A stretch of DNA of 38,569 bases from Paludibacter sp. (GCA_010365115.1 JAAFGX010000035.1:1-38569); one strand, 5' to 3'. Positions 8,221 through 17,599 are shown, counted from the first letter of the stretch. Made by a program: numbers and translations. Notes: generated by a model from the letters alone, not told the origin.

Positions 8221-9432
8221 ATGAAAGAGAAAGATTGGCACAAGTTTCCAGTATTGTTCAGTTTGTATATTGCACAGTCTATTCCTATGAGTTTTTTCTC
8301 AACGGTGGTTCCAGTCATCATGCGCCAGGAAAATTACTCGTTGGTGTCAATTGGTTTATTGCAATTGGTGAAACTGCCCTGGATATTGAAATTTCTGTGG
8401 GCACCGCTTGTGGACAACAAAGCCCGAACGACAAAGGAACTGAAGCGCTGGATTTTTATTTCGGAAGCCTTTTACGCAATAATTATATTTTCTATCGCGT
8501 TTTTCAATTTGCAGACCGATTTCAAACTCATTGTTTTTCTGGTCGTTATTGCCTTTATAGCCTCGGCCACACAAGATATAGCGGTTGATATTTATGCCAT
8601 TTTATCGCTGAAACCTTCGGAGCGTAGTTTGGGAAATAGCATGCAATCGGGCGGAAGTTTTGTGGGTACATTTTTCGGAACAGGCTTATTGTTGGTAGCG
8701 TATCATTATTTTGGGTGGTTCAATGTGCTGATGTTGCTATCCGTTTTTGTGTTGATTGCACTTCTGCCATTGTACTTTTCGCGAAAAAAAGTTCCAGTTG
8801 AAAATGCTCACAAAGAACGTGTTACACTAAAAGATCTCGCTTCGTTTTTTAATCAAAAGGGAAAACTGAAACAAATTTTAGTATTGGCTTTCTATTATTC
8901 GGGAATTATTGGCATTATGACAATGCTAAAACCTTATTTAGTTGACTTAGGGTATAGCGTAAAGGAAATTGCATTTATGTCAGGCATTTTTGGTACTTTA
9001 ACAGCTGCACTTTCTGCTTTTGCTGGTGGATTTATTGTAAAAAAAATAGGTCGACGAATTTCGATGTTTTTGTTTCTGACCGTTAGTTTGTTTGCAGGCG
9101 TTTATTTTTGGTACATTTCTGACGGAATTCCAACGGTTTTAGCATTATACATTGCAATTGGCTTGGTTTGGAGTGCTTATGGTTTATCGACAGTAGCCAT
9201 TTACACCATTGCTATGGATACGGTGAGAAAAGGACGGGAAGGAACCGATTTTACTATCCAGATTGTAATTACACACATTGGAAGTTTACTGGTGGCAACA
9301 TTAAGTGGAAAAGTGGCTAACGAATTAGGATACAACGGTTTGTTCGGAGTGGAAGCTCTTATTACAATAATGGTATTTTTTATACTTTTATATGCTCTGC
9401 CGAAAAATAATCAATTAAAAAAAGAAGTATAA
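8221..9432 (+). CDS. MFS transporter (RhtX/FptX/AmpG-like), inner membrane
   Basis: A 403-residue polytopic protein with about 12 transmembrane helices and no signal peptide. The N-terminus (LYIAQSIPMSFF, then WAPLVDNK after helix 2) resembles the group that includes AmpG, acetyl-CoA transporters and the siderophore permeases RhtX/FptX. It starts 4 bases after the TonB receptor, and hemN begins 3 bases after its stop, so the three are translationally close. In RhtX/FptX systems a single MFS protein replaces an ABC importer to carry an iron chelate across the inner membrane. By analogy this protein may bring in what the receptor imports. An AmpG-like muropeptide role is less likely in this context. 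Confidence 0.8.
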   Translation: MKEKDWHKFPVLFSLYIAQSIPMSFFSTVVPVIMRQENYSLVSIGLLQLVKLPWILKFLWAPLVDNKARTTKELKRWIFISEAFYAIIIFSIAFFNLQTDFKLIVFLVVIAFIASATQDIAVDIYAILSLKPSERSLGNSMQSGGSFVGTFFGTGLLLVAYHYFGWFNVLMLLSVFVLIALLPLYFSRKKVPVENAHKERVTLKDLASFFNQKGKLKQILVLAFYYSGIIGIMTMLKPYLVDLGYSVKEIAFMSGIFGTLTAALSAFAGGFIVKKIGRRISMFLFLTVSLFAGVYFWYISDGIPTVLALYIAIGLVWSAYGLSTVAIYTIAMDTVRKGREGTDFTIQIVITHIGSLLVATLSGKVANELGYNGLFGVEALITIMVFFILLYALPKNNQLKKEV

Positions 9433-9435
9433 AAG

Positions 9436-10812
9436 ATGGAAATATCAGAAAATCTTTTTCAAAAATATAACGTTCCGGTGCCTCGCTACACAAGTTATCC
9501 GCCGGCAACTGCTTTTCATGCGGGGTTTAGTAGCGATAATTATGTTGAACAAATAAAGTCTTCGAACAACGCTGAACCGCAAAATATCTCTATTTATATC
9601 CATATTCCGTTTTGTACACAGCGCTGTCATTTTTGTGGGTGTAACACGGCTTTGTCGCAAAGTGAAGACAGAATAAATAGATACATTGATGCTGTAATAA
9701 AGGAAATTAGGCATGTTGCGCAATATGTTGATAAAAAGAGACGTGTGACTCAGGTAAGCTGGGGAGGTGGTACGCCCAATTCTATTGATTTAGCGTATGT
9801 CCGCAAAATTATGTCGGTACTCAAATCAGAATTTTTATTTGCTGATTTTGCCGAAATAGCAATGGAATGTAGCCCTGCATACCTCGATTTTGAAGATGTA
9901 GACATATTGCATGAAATTGGTTTCAATCGCATTAGCCTTGGAATTCAGGATTTCCATTTAAATGTGTTGGAAGCTATAAACCGGCGAGCACCTAAACATG
10001 ATGTGGGTGAAATGTTAGCTTACATGAAAAATAAAGGTTTTAATGGACTTAATCTCGATTTGGTGTATGGCTTACCATTGCAAACTCCGACTTCGTTCAT
10101 GGAAAACATTGAACGTGTGATAGAACTGCAACCCGACAGAATTGCTACATTCTCGTATGCGCATATTCCGTGGTTTAACGAAGCGCAGCGGTTAATGGAG
10201 AAACACCGTTTCCCTACGCCTGACGAAAAGCTTGAAATGCTTGTTTTTGCTATCAATCAACTAACTTTGCACGGTTATGAAGTGATTGGTATGGATCATT
10301 TTGCCCGAAAAAATGATGAACTAGCTATTGCGAAGCAAAATAAAATGCTCCACCGCAATTTTCAGGGATACAACACTAAGAAAACTACCGGACAAGTTTA
10401 TGCTTTTGGAGCATCGGGAATCAGTCAGTTAAATGGAGCTTTTGCACAGAATATCAAACAATATGATAAGTATATTGAGTCCATTGAATCATGCGGTTTA
10501 GCTGTGGAACGAGGATATATACTTAGTAAAGAGGATATTGTTATCCGAAATACAATTAATGAAATTATGTGCAATGGTTTTTTGGATTTTGAACAAATGG
10601 CTGCTAAATCTAATTGTTCTGTGAAGGAGTTTTTGGCTATTACCAAGTTCAATACATCAAAAATTTCAACACTGATTGAAGATGGATTAGTGAAACTAAC
10701 TGAAAATTGGCTGCAAGTAACTCCCGAAGGCATGTTGATTGTACGGAATGTGGCTGTTGCTTTCGATCCCAATTTTGTGCCGGTGATAAATAGGTATTCA
10801 ACCACTATTTAA
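9436..10812 (+). CDS. hemN: oxygen-independent coproporphyrinogen III dehydrogenase
   Basis: A 458-residue radical-SAM enzyme that converts coproporphyrinogen III to protoporphyrinogen IX without oxygen. It is a true HemN rather than the chaperone HemW. It has the N-terminal PRYTSYPPA motif (16-24), the four-cysteine cluster C60-x3-C64-x2-C67-x-C69, the SAM-binding GGGTP, and MDHFA in the middle. Length fits HemN (about 450-460). The stop codon overlaps the start of hemH by one base (TAATG). It is placed directly after the receptor and permease genes, suggesting that its substrate may partly come from outside. Confidence 0.95.
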   Translation: MEISENLFQKYNVPVPRYTSYPPATAFHAGFSSDNYVEQIKSSNNAEPQNISIYIHIPFCTQRCHFCGCNTALSQSEDRINRYIDAVIKEIRHVAQYVDKKRRVTQVSWGGGTPNSIDLAYVRKIMSVLKSEFLFADFAEIAMECSPAYLDFEDVDILHEIGFNRISLGIQDFHLNVLEAINRRAPKHDVGEMLAYMKNKGFNGLNLDLVYGLPLQTPTSFMENIERVIELQPDRIATFSYAHIPWFNEAQRLMEKHRFPTPDEKLEMLVFAINQLTLHGYEVIGMDHFARKNDELAIAKQNKMLHRNFQGYNTKKTTGQVYAFGASGISQLNGAFAQNIKQYDKYIESIESCGLAVERGYILSKEDIVIRNTINEIMCNGFLDFEQMAAKSNCSVKEFLAITKFNTSKISTLIEDGLVKLTENWLQVTPEGMLIVRNVAVAFDPNFVPVINRYSTTI

Positions 10813-11759
10813 TGAATAATATGAAAGCTGTTTTACTCGCAAATATGGGTGCTCCCGTTTCGGAAAAAGGGATGAAGGTTTTTCTGAAACGTATGTTTAG
10901 TGATAAAGCCATTATTTACGCACCAATATTAGTGCGTATTCTGATGTCTACTATTATCAGCAATGTTCGCTATAAAGCTTCGTGGCGGAAATACCTGCAA
11001 ATTGGTGGTTCGCCTTTGCAAAAATCGATGGACAAAATGGCTGAGGATTTAAAACAATTGTTGGATAAAAATTATGTCGTTAGCAGTGTATATTCTTATT
11101 CCGAGCCTTTTATCGAAAAGAAAATAGCCGAACTGTATGCAATTGGAATCAAAGATATTACGGTGATTTCAATGTATCCGCAAGCTAGTTTATCTACAAC
11201 GGGAAGCGTACAAACTTCGATGGATAAAATGCAAAACAGATATAATGATATTAATTTTAGCTTTATAGAGGATTATTTTGATAATGAGCTTTTTATTGAA
11301 AGTTGGATAGGACTAATCAAAAATAAAATAGCAGAACAGTCGTATCAAAAACCGTATTTATTATTTAGTTCACATGCCATTCCTACATCATTTATCGAAC
11401 GGGGTGACTTATATGCCGAAAAGATGAAAACATCAGCTCGCCACATTTCCGAAAGGCTTGGTTTGCCATATAGTTTGAGTTATCAGTCTAAAATTGGTCC
11501 TATTGAGTGGACACGTCCATATTCTGCTGATCAACTGAAAGAGCTTCATAACGAAGGAATTAGTGAAATTGTAATTGTTCCGTTGAGTTTCATAAACGAG
11601 AACCTGGAGACAAGATACGATCTGGATTTAGAATTGATTCCTTATGGTTTAAATGATTTGGGTATAAAGAATATTTGCAGAATTACCATTCCCGAAAGTG
11701 ACTCGGGTTTAATTAAAATGTTTTATGAGTTTATAAATGAACAAGATGAAAACAATTGA
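10812..11759 (+). CDS. hemH: ferrochelatase
   Basis: A 315-residue protein that inserts Fe2+ into protoporphyrin IX. Family blocks are present: LLANMGAP at the N-terminus, GGSPL near 65, FSSHAIPTSF (185-194) with the probable catalytic His188, YQSKIGPIEWTRPY (224-237), and INENLETRYDLDLE (261-274) with the conserved Glu266. The usual SHGIP reads SHAIP here, and the SDHIET-type block reads NENLET. These are mild departures that keep the His and Glu. A second ATG three codons in (10821) may be the true start. It overlaps hemG by 23 bases, so co-translation is likely. Confidence 0.93.
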   Translation: MNNMKAVLLANMGAPVSEKGMKVFLKRMFSDKAIIYAPILVRILMSTIISNVRYKASWRKYLQIGGSPLQKSMDKMAEDLKQLLDKNYVVSSVYSYSEPFIEKKIAELYAIGIKDITVISMYPQASLSTTGSVQTSMDKMQNRYNDINFSFIEDYFDNELFIESWIGLIKNKIAEQSYQKPYLLFSSHAIPTSFIERGDLYAEKMKTSARHISERLGLPYSLSYQSKIGPIEWTRPYSADQLKELHNEGISEIVIVPLSFINENLETRYDLDLELIPYGLNDLGIKNICRITIPESDSGLIKMFYEFINEQDENN

Positions 11760-13131
11760 AAATGATGTAGTGATAATAGGTGCCGGACTAACAGGTTTGA
11801 CACTTGCTTATTATTTAAAAAAAGCGGGTAAAAATATATTGCTCATTGAACAAAATGACAGAGCCGGTGGTGTAATCAATTCGGTTACTGAAAATGGATT
11901 TACCTATGAACAAGGTCCATCTACAGGTGTTCTCGGTTCGCTGGAAATTGTAGAGTTATTCGAAGAACTTGGCAACAGTTGTACGTTGGAAACTGCAAGT
12001 AAACAAGCTGCCAATAAACGATATATTTGGAAAAAAAAGCAGTGGGAAGCTCTTCCATCGGGTTTAATGTCAGCAATTACAACGCCATTATTCACATGGT
12101 ACGATAAGTTTCGTATTCTGGGTGAACCATTTCGCAAAAAAGGCGGTTATCCTGATGAATCGATAGCAGAATTGGTAGTCCGACGCTTGGGAAAAAGTTT
12201 TCTGGATTATGCTGTAGATCCATTTCTTTCGGGTGTTTATGCTGGTGATCCCAGTAAATTAATAACGCGTCATGCATTACCTAAGTTATACGCGCTCGAA
12301 GCCGAACATGGAGGTTTCATTAAAGGAACAATAGCAAAACATAAAGGAGTTAAGTTGCAAACGCATAAAAATGCTCATAAAGCATCTCGTGAAGTGTTTT
12401 CTGTTCAGGGTGGCTTAAAGGGTATGATTGATGCGCTGACAGCCGAAATTGGTAACGATAAAATTTTGTTAGGCTGTAAACGAACAAAGGTAAGCAGTAT
12501 TGGAAATGTGTTTGGAATAACCTATACCGATGCCTCGGGTGTTGATAAAGAATTGTTTTCGGCTAATGTTGTTACTACTATTGGCGGTTATGCTTTACCA
12601 GATGTTTTGCCTTTTGTGGATAATAAGTTGATGAAACACATATCGAATACAACTTATGCTCCTGTTATTCAGGTGGCAGTAGGCTATAAGCAATGGACGG
12701 GCATAAAACTTGATGCTTTTGGTGGACTTGTTTCGTCACAAGACAACCGCAAAGTGCTGGGTGTTTTGTTTCCATCAGCTATATTTGCAAATCGGGCTCC
12801 TGAAGGTGGGGCCATGCTTTCAGTGTTTATGGGAGGGATGAAAAATCCGAACATGATTAAATTGTCGGATGATGAAATTAGCAGGATTGTATGCGATGAA
12901 ATTCACATTACCATGAAAACTTCCAACGACCCGGATCTGATTCGTATTCATCGTTATGAACATGCCATTGCTCAATATGATATTAAAAGCGAAGGGCGTT
13001 TTGCAGGAATTGTTGAGATTGAAAAAAAATATCCTGGATTGATTCTCGCAGGTAGCTTCCGTGATGGTATAGGTATGGCCGATCGAGTGAAACAGGCCAA
13101 GATGATTGCAAACCAACTAAATCAGGATTAA
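11737..13131 (+). CDS. hemG: protoporphyrinogen oxidase (FAD, HemY-type)
   Basis: A 464-residue flavoprotein that oxidises protoporphyrinogen IX to protoporphyrin IX. The Rossmann motif GAGLTG is at 15-20, with LIEQNDRAGG closing the FAD site. A GPSTG segment follows, then DPFLSGVYAGDP (typical of HemY-type enzymes) in the middle, and a C-terminal AGSFRDGIGMADRV block. It is the FAD type (often named hemG or hemY), not the flavodoxin-like enzyme of E. coli. Starts at 11737 or 11746 both overlap the end of hemH. With hemN and hemH it completes coproporphyrinogen III to haem. No earlier haem gene lies in the window. Confidence 0.92.
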   Translation: MNKMKTIENDVVIIGAGLTGLTLAYYLKKAGKNILLIEQNDRAGGVINSVTENGFTYEQGPSTGVLGSLEIVELFEELGNSCTLETASKQAANKRYIWKKKQWEALPSGLMSAITTPLFTWYDKFRILGEPFRKKGGYPDESIAELVVRRLGKSFLDYAVDPFLSGVYAGDPSKLITRHALPKLYALEAEHGGFIKGTIAKHKGVKLQTHKNAHKASREVFSVQGGLKGMIDALTAEIGNDKILLGCKRTKVSSIGNVFGITYTDASGVDKELFSANVVTTIGGYALPDVLPFVDNKLMKHISNTTYAPVIQVAVGYKQWTGIKLDAFGGLVSSQDNRKVLGVLFPSAIFANRAPEGGAMLSVFMGGMKNPNMIKLSDDEISRIVCDEIHITMKTSNDPDLIRIHRYEHAIAQYDIKSEGRFAGIVEIEKKYPGLILAGSFRDGIGMADRVKQAKMIANQLNQD

Positions 13132-13208
13132 ATTATTAAATAAAGTTAAACTAATTGTCAGCAATATTGTTTAGAAATTGTATTTTTTATCAACTTAAAA
13201 TATTTTTT

Positions 13209-13805
13209 ATGAGAATAATTTTTTTCACTATCGTATTCATTACTTTAATATCAATGAGTATCTTGGCTCAAGAAACCAGCATCTCCAGAGTTCCCAAACA
13301 ATACAGTGTAGAAATTGGATACAGAAATGTATTTTATCAGCCAACCAATTTGCTAAATGTAAATAATGTAGTAAACCAAGCAACTAATGGTTACGGTTTT
13401 TTGCTCGACTATGGGTGGCAGTTAAGCGGATTGGATGGCAAAAAGGCAGCTGCATTTATTACCGTTCCAATTGGATACACAGCTATGATGCCCGATAATG
13501 CTTCATCGAAACGAATTTCAATGCTTAACTATGGATGGACGGTAAGGCATGAATTAAAGAAAGATGGAAAAATTGTTCCTTTTTTGGGTTATGGATTGTT
13601 GTTGAATACTTTGAAAATTGATGGAACTCCCGGTTCGGTTATGGGTCATCAGACTCAATTTGAATTTGGAACTAATTTTTATACCAGCACACGGTTAAAA
13701 TACTTTGCTAAAATTCAGGGCAGTTACACATCATACCCTAAACTGGGAGTAAAAGAACGCTTGCATTTTATGTTTGCCGATTTAAGAGTAGGAGTAAGGT
13801 TCTGA
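13209..13805 (+). CDS. small outer-membrane beta-barrel protein
   Basis: A 198-residue protein with a clear signal peptide ending near LAQ|ETS. Alternating hydrophobic strands follow (QYSVEIGYRNVFY, NGYGFLLDYGW, VPIGYTAMM, VPFLGYGLLL, LKYFAKIQGSY), and it ends in a terminal Phe (RVGVRF). That is the pattern of an 8-strand barrel. The open frame extends 18 codons further up, but the ATG at 13209 starts the signal peptide and is preferred. It lies 77 bases after hemG on the same strand and is followed by the operon terminator, so it is probably co-transcribed with the haem genes. The family and ligand are unknown. Confidence 0.7.
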   Translation: MRIIFFTIVFITLISMSILAQETSISRVPKQYSVEIGYRNVFYQPTNLLNVNNVVNQATNGYGFLLDYGWQLSGLDGKKAAAFITVPIGYTAMMPDNASSKRISMLNYGWTVRHELKKDGKIVPFLGYGLLLNTLKIDGTPGSVMGHQTQFEFGTNFYTSTRLKYFAKIQGSYTSYPKLGVKERLHFMFADLRVGVRF

Positions 13806-13845
13806 AAAGTTAGTAAAAAAACGAACTTAAAACTTCATAAGAACT

Positions 13846-13879
13846 AACCCCAAAAGTTTTTTGTTTTACTTTTGGGGTT
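13846..13879. terminator. bidirectional terminator at the end of the haem operon
   Basis: A perfect 12-bp stem, AACCCCAAAAGT/ACTTTTGGGGTT, with a 10-nt T-rich loop. It lies between the plus-strand barrel gene (stop 13805) and the minus-strand U32 gene (stop at 13904). Confidence 0.85.
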
Positions 13880-13903
13880 CATTCTAAAATTCAGGCTATC
13901 CAT

Positions 13904-15718
13904 TTATAGAGTTTTTGTAATCCGCATTTCACAAAGTTTACAATCGAAGGTTAATTCATACATCTGATCGCCGTTTTTAAGATATAACGGTTCTTTGAAT
14001 GTTGCTTTGTAGCCTTCTTTGGGGCACCAACCCAAAGTGTATTTTATACAATGTTTTGTAAACATTAATGGTACTCCTTCTTCTGCTTTCACTTCAAATC
14101 CGGGCATTATTTCCTCAACTCCGTGACTATGGTAAAATTCTTCGGAAAGTTTGTTGGTGACATTGCCAAGATAATTGAGTTGTTTTATTGGGTATGTAGC
14201 TGCTATTGAGTCGCGTTTTGGTTCACGAACATAAGAATTTGCTCTCACTTCATCGAGTTTCTCTATTGCTTGTCTTCGCCACTCGCTGAGTTGAGAAGCA
14301 GGGAAAAACCAAGGTGCATTGATTTCTATTTGAATATCTGTTGCTTCGTAAATGGTGTTGCCCAATTTTGAAAGTTGATTTTTGATATTGTCATTTACTG
14401 CTTCTGGTTTTTGAGCAGGTTGTTTGTCACATTCCACTTCAAAAACACAAGGAATATTATTTTCATCGGTAAGTTCGATTTTAAATCCTTTTGTTGTTTC
14501 TTTAAAAAAGATATGAACTCCTACTTTTCGTTCAGCAGTTTTTCCTTTCAATATTTTTTCAAAAGCCTGATCCTGATTTCGGTATAACCAAATTCCTTCT
14601 GAAAGTTTTGGCATATCGGCAGGATAAACTCGACGACCGTCCACTTTATTTACACGAAAACCAGTTAAATCGCCATGAGGATTAATAAAACAAAGTCCGT
14701 CGCCATTATTCAACTTTTCTGCACTAGACATCGTGAAATAATAGTCGCCAATTTCCTTTACTTTACCAATAGCTTCACCCATAGATTTAGGTGTATCCAG
14801 TTGAACAATGTCTGATTTACGACCGTGTAAAAAATAATCAGTATTTCCACGACGGAAACTTTTTTCAGGATTTGGATCGAAAAATATGGTAGTACGACCG
14901 GCTGAAGCTTTTTGAAATCTGGTATTTCCTTCAAAAATCGCATCCAGTTTCTTTCGATAATAAGCTGTTATATTTTTTACGTAATCTACATCTTTCAACC
15001 GTCCTTCAATTTTGAACGAAGTGACTCCCGCATTCATCATTTCTTCCAACGAATCGGATAAATCCAAATCTTTCAATGAAAGTAAATGTTTGTTCTTCAA
15101 TAAGATGTTATCATCTGCATCCAGTAAATGATAGGGCAAGCGGCAATATTGCGCACATTGTCCGCGATTGGCGCTTCGTCCGCAATTGGCCTGACTCATG
15201 TAACACTGACCGCTGTAACTTACACACAAAGCACCATGTACAAAAGCTTCCAATTCTACTTTGGTTTGATCTGAAATCACTTTTATTTGCTCCAGGTTAA
15301 GCTCACGAGCCAGGACTACGCGCGAAAAACCTACATCTTCGAGGAATTTTACTTTTTCAACTGACCTGTTATCGGTTTGTGTACTGGCGTGAATTGCAAT
15401 TGGCGGTAATTTCAGTTGCAATATGCCCATATCCTGAATTATTAATGCATCGGCTCCTGCTTCATAAATTTCCCAAATCAATTTTTCGGCTTCCGGCAAT
15501 TGATCGTCAGTTAAAATTGTATTTAACGCTACCAATACTTTAACCCGATATTGATGTGCATATTTCACCAACGTGGCAATATCTTCCACCGAATTCGCGG
15601 CAGCAGCACGTGCTCCAAATTGAGATGCACCGATATAAACGGCATCAGCTCCGTGATTGATGGCTGCCAAACCACATTCTAGGTTTTTGGCAGGAGAGAG
15701 AAGTTCTATTTTGCGCAT
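13904..15718 (-). CDS. U32 peptidase-family protein (RlhA/TrhP-like RNA hydroxylation family)
   Basis: A 604-residue protein with the U32 signature ELEAFVHGALCVSYSGQC and then NRGQCAQYCR. It has a cysteine set at 165, 172, 179, 188 and 192 that in this family holds an iron-sulfur cluster. The N-terminal part begins LLSPAKNLE and GADAVYIG, typical of the barrel domain. Members were named collagenase-like peptidases, but studied E. coli relatives take part in prephenate-dependent hydroxylation of tRNA (TrhP) or 23S rRNA (RlhA). The 600-residue length with an extended C-terminal half fits the long RlhA-like form. The C-terminus adds a cysteine group (CIKYTLGWCP and CKLCEMR). The target RNA is not determined. 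The gene starts 44 bases after mscS and may share its transcript. Confidence 0.85.
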   Translation of the reverse strand: MRKIELLSPAKNLECGLAAINHGADAVYIGASQFGARAAAANSVEDIATLVKYAHQYRVKVLVALNTILTDDQLPEAEKLIWEIYEAGADALIIQDMGILQLKLPPIAIHASTQTDNRSVEKVKFLEDVGFSRVVLARELNLEQIKVISDQTKVELEAFVHGALCVSYSGQCYMSQANCGRSANRGQCAQYCRLPYHLLDADDNILLKNKHLLSLKDLDLSDSLEEMMNAGVTSFKIEGRLKDVDYVKNITAYYRKKLDAIFEGNTRFQKASAGRTTIFFDPNPEKSFRRGNTDYFLHGRKSDIVQLDTPKSMGEAIGKVKEIGDYYFTMSSAEKLNNGDGLCFINPHGDLTGFRVNKVDGRRVYPADMPKLSEGIWLYRNQDQAFEKILKGKTAERKVGVHIFFKETTKGFKIELTDENNIPCVFEVECDKQPAQKPEAVNDNIKNQLSKLGNTIYEATDIQIEINAPWFFPASQLSEWRRQAIEKLDEVRANSYVREPKRDSIAATYPIKQLNYLGNVTNKLSEEFYHSHGVEEIMPGFEVKAEEGVPLMFTKHCIKYTLGWCPKEGYKATFKEPLYLKNGDQMYELTFDCKLCEMRITKTL

Positions 15719-15762
15719 GAATAAAATTTGAGAATGAATTATTGGTTTTGGAAACAGTTTTT

Positions 15763-16620
15763 TTATTCCGTATCCGTGGGCATCTCAGGTTTACCTGTTT
15801 TAAAATGCAAATCGAGTTGAGGAAATGGTATGATTATATCGTTTTCTATAAACTTGCGGTTAATGATTACCCGTATCTCACTTTTCACCCTTTCAATGCG
15901 GAAGATATTTTCGCTATAGAATAAAAGCTGAAAGTCCAGAGAAGAACTTCCGAAATCCAGGAAACGAGCATCAACTGTTGTTTTATCCGACACTTCCGGG
16001 TGTTCCAATGCACTTACTTTCATGATTCTCATCACAAGATCGACATCGCTTCCATAGGCTACTCCTACATTGATCTTAAAACGGGTTTGCTTGGACTGAT
16101 GACTCCAGTTAATTACCTTATTGGTAGTGATAAGTGAATTTGGTATTATAATTGAAATTTCATCGCGGTTTAAGCCCATCGATGTTCTTAAACCAATTTC
16201 CTGAATTTTTACAATATCACCATCTATTTCTAAAATATCATTGATTTTTATGGATTTTTCGGAAAGTAAAATGATACCTGAAACCACATCATTAAAAGTC
16301 TGCTGCAGACCCAATCCAACACCTACCAATAACGCAGCAGATCCGGCCAATAAAACTGTTAAGTCAATTTTTAATGCCTTAAACATAAATGAAATAGCCA
16401 AAACCCAAATAATATATTTAACTATTTGGAATAAGGCATAAGTACTTCCCGGATCAAGATTATGTGACTTATTCCGTCGATGAAGTGCTTTTTTGATTAA
16501 CCAAAGCAATAATCTTGTAATCAGAAAGATGAATATAATAATAATCAAAGAGTAAACTTTTATCTTATATTCTTCAAAGCTAATCAACTCTAGATTTAAT
16601 ACATTCTTAACTATATCCAT
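15763..16620 (-). CDS. small-conductance mechanosensitive channel (MscS family)
   Basis: A 285-residue membrane protein. Two helices lie at about 22-42 and 68-88. The pore-lining third helix follows (LLAGSAALLVGVGLGLQQTF), with the small-residue Gly/Ala pattern characteristic of MscS. A beta domain contains GDIVKIQEIGLRTSMG and IIIPNSLI. It opens under membrane tension to release solutes during hypo-osmotic shock. It has the minimal three-helix MscS architecture and lies 44 bases after metA on the same strand. Confidence 0.92.
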   Translation of the reverse strand: MDIVKNVLNLELISFEEYKIKVYSLIIIIFIFLITRLLLWLIKKALHRRNKSHNLDPGSTYALFQIVKYIIWVLAISFMFKALKIDLTVLLAGSAALLVGVGLGLQQTFNDVVSGIILLSEKSIKINDILEIDGDIVKIQEIGLRTSMGLNRDEISIIIPNSLITTNKVINWSHQSKQTRFKINVGVAYGSDVDLVMRIMKVSALEHPEVSDKTTVDARFLDFGSSSLDFQLLFYSENIFRIERVKSEIRVIINRKFIENDIIIPFPQLDLHFKTGKPEMPTDTE

Positions 16621-16664
16621 TTAACTATTTTTTAATTGTCAAAAAGGTAATACTTCCATAAATT

Positions 16665-17582
16665 TTAATGAATTGCAGTCAGATCATATGGAGTTTCCTG
16701 ATAAACAAAGTAATTCAGCCAGTTGGTAAACAATAGATTAGCATGACTACGCCAACGAACCAAAGGTGGATTGGTCGGATCATTATTTAGGTAATAATTT
16801 TGAGGCATATTGATAAGTAAACCTTTATCCAAATCGCGTTTGTATTCAGTATCCAATGTATTCGGTGAATATTCAGAATGTCCGGTGATAAAGAATTCGC
16901 GTCCATTACGCCCCATGACCATGTAAACGCCAGATTCGGCTGATTCTGATAGTAAAGTTAGTTCGGGGTTTTTCAAAATATCTTCCGCACGCACTTCGGT
17001 GTGGCGACTGTGAGGTACGTAAAAAACATCGTCGAATCCACGGAAAATTGGATTGAGATGATCAAATTTTACATGTTCAAATACACCAAACATTTTTGTG
17101 TCAAGTAGATGTTTTTGAATCCCGTAATAATGATGCAGACCAGCCTGTGCAGCCCAACAGATAAAGAATGTGGAAGTGACATGATTACGAGCCCAATCGA
17201 AAATTTTAGTAAGTTCAGGCCAATAATTTACTTCTTCAAACTCCATCAATTCTACCGGTGCTCCGGTTATAATCATACCATCATAATTGCTTTGCTGAAC
17301 TTCATCAAATGTTTTGTAAAATGTCATCAAATGTTCGATAGGTGTATTTTTCGAAGTATGACTTTCCATGTGCATAAAGTCGATTTCAATCTGTAAAGGT
17401 GAATTTGACAGTAACCGAATCAAATCCGTTTCAGTAGTTATTTTAATCGGCATTAGGTTCAATATCAGAATCTTCAACGGACGAATTTCCTGAGTAGATG
17501 CGCGCTCAGAATCCATTACAAATATATTTTCTTTTCGTAAGGTATCTACTGCAGGCAGTGTGAATGGAATATTTAAAGGCAT
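16665..17582 (-). CDS. metA: homoserine O-acyltransferase, probably acetyl-CoA dependent
   Basis: A 305-residue MetA-family enzyme for the first committed step of methionine synthesis. The catalytic residues are visible: Cys142 in FICWAAQAG, and His235 and Glu237 in ITGHSEYS. Position 111, in GAPVE, is Glu. Published work on this family reports that Glu111 gives acetyl-CoA use and Gly111 gives succinyl-CoA use, so an acetyltransferase is predicted despite the usual label homoserine O-succinyltransferase. Length and blocks fit the family over the whole protein. A 112-bp leader carries degenerate GTTTG-type repeats, and no TAnnTTTG promoter was found there. It may be co-transcribed with the binding protein upstream. 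Confidence 0.93.
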   Translation of the reverse strand: MPLNIPFTLPAVDTLRKENIFVMDSERASTQEIRPLKILILNLMPIKITTETDLIRLLSNSPLQIEIDFMHMESHTSKNTPIEHLMTFYKTFDEVQQSNYDGMIITGAPVELMEFEEVNYWPELTKIFDWARNHVTSTFFICWAAQAGLHHYYGIQKHLLDTKMFGVFEHVKFDHLNPIFRGFDDVFYVPHSRHTEVRAEDILKNPELTLLSESAESGVYMVMGRNGREFFITGHSEYSPNTLDTEYKRDLDKGLLINMPQNYYLNNDPTNPPLVRWRSHANLLFTNWLNYFVYQETPYDLTAIH

Positions 17583-17599
17583 TATTTTAAAAATTTGAA

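Noticed and set aside
8221-9432. AmpG muropeptide permease
   Set aside because: The fold family fits, but tight placement between a TonB receptor and hemN favours chelate or porphyrin transport. The name was left general.
10425-10805. 126-codon minus-strand frame within hemN
   Set aside because: Antisense shadow of the conserved hemN coding region.
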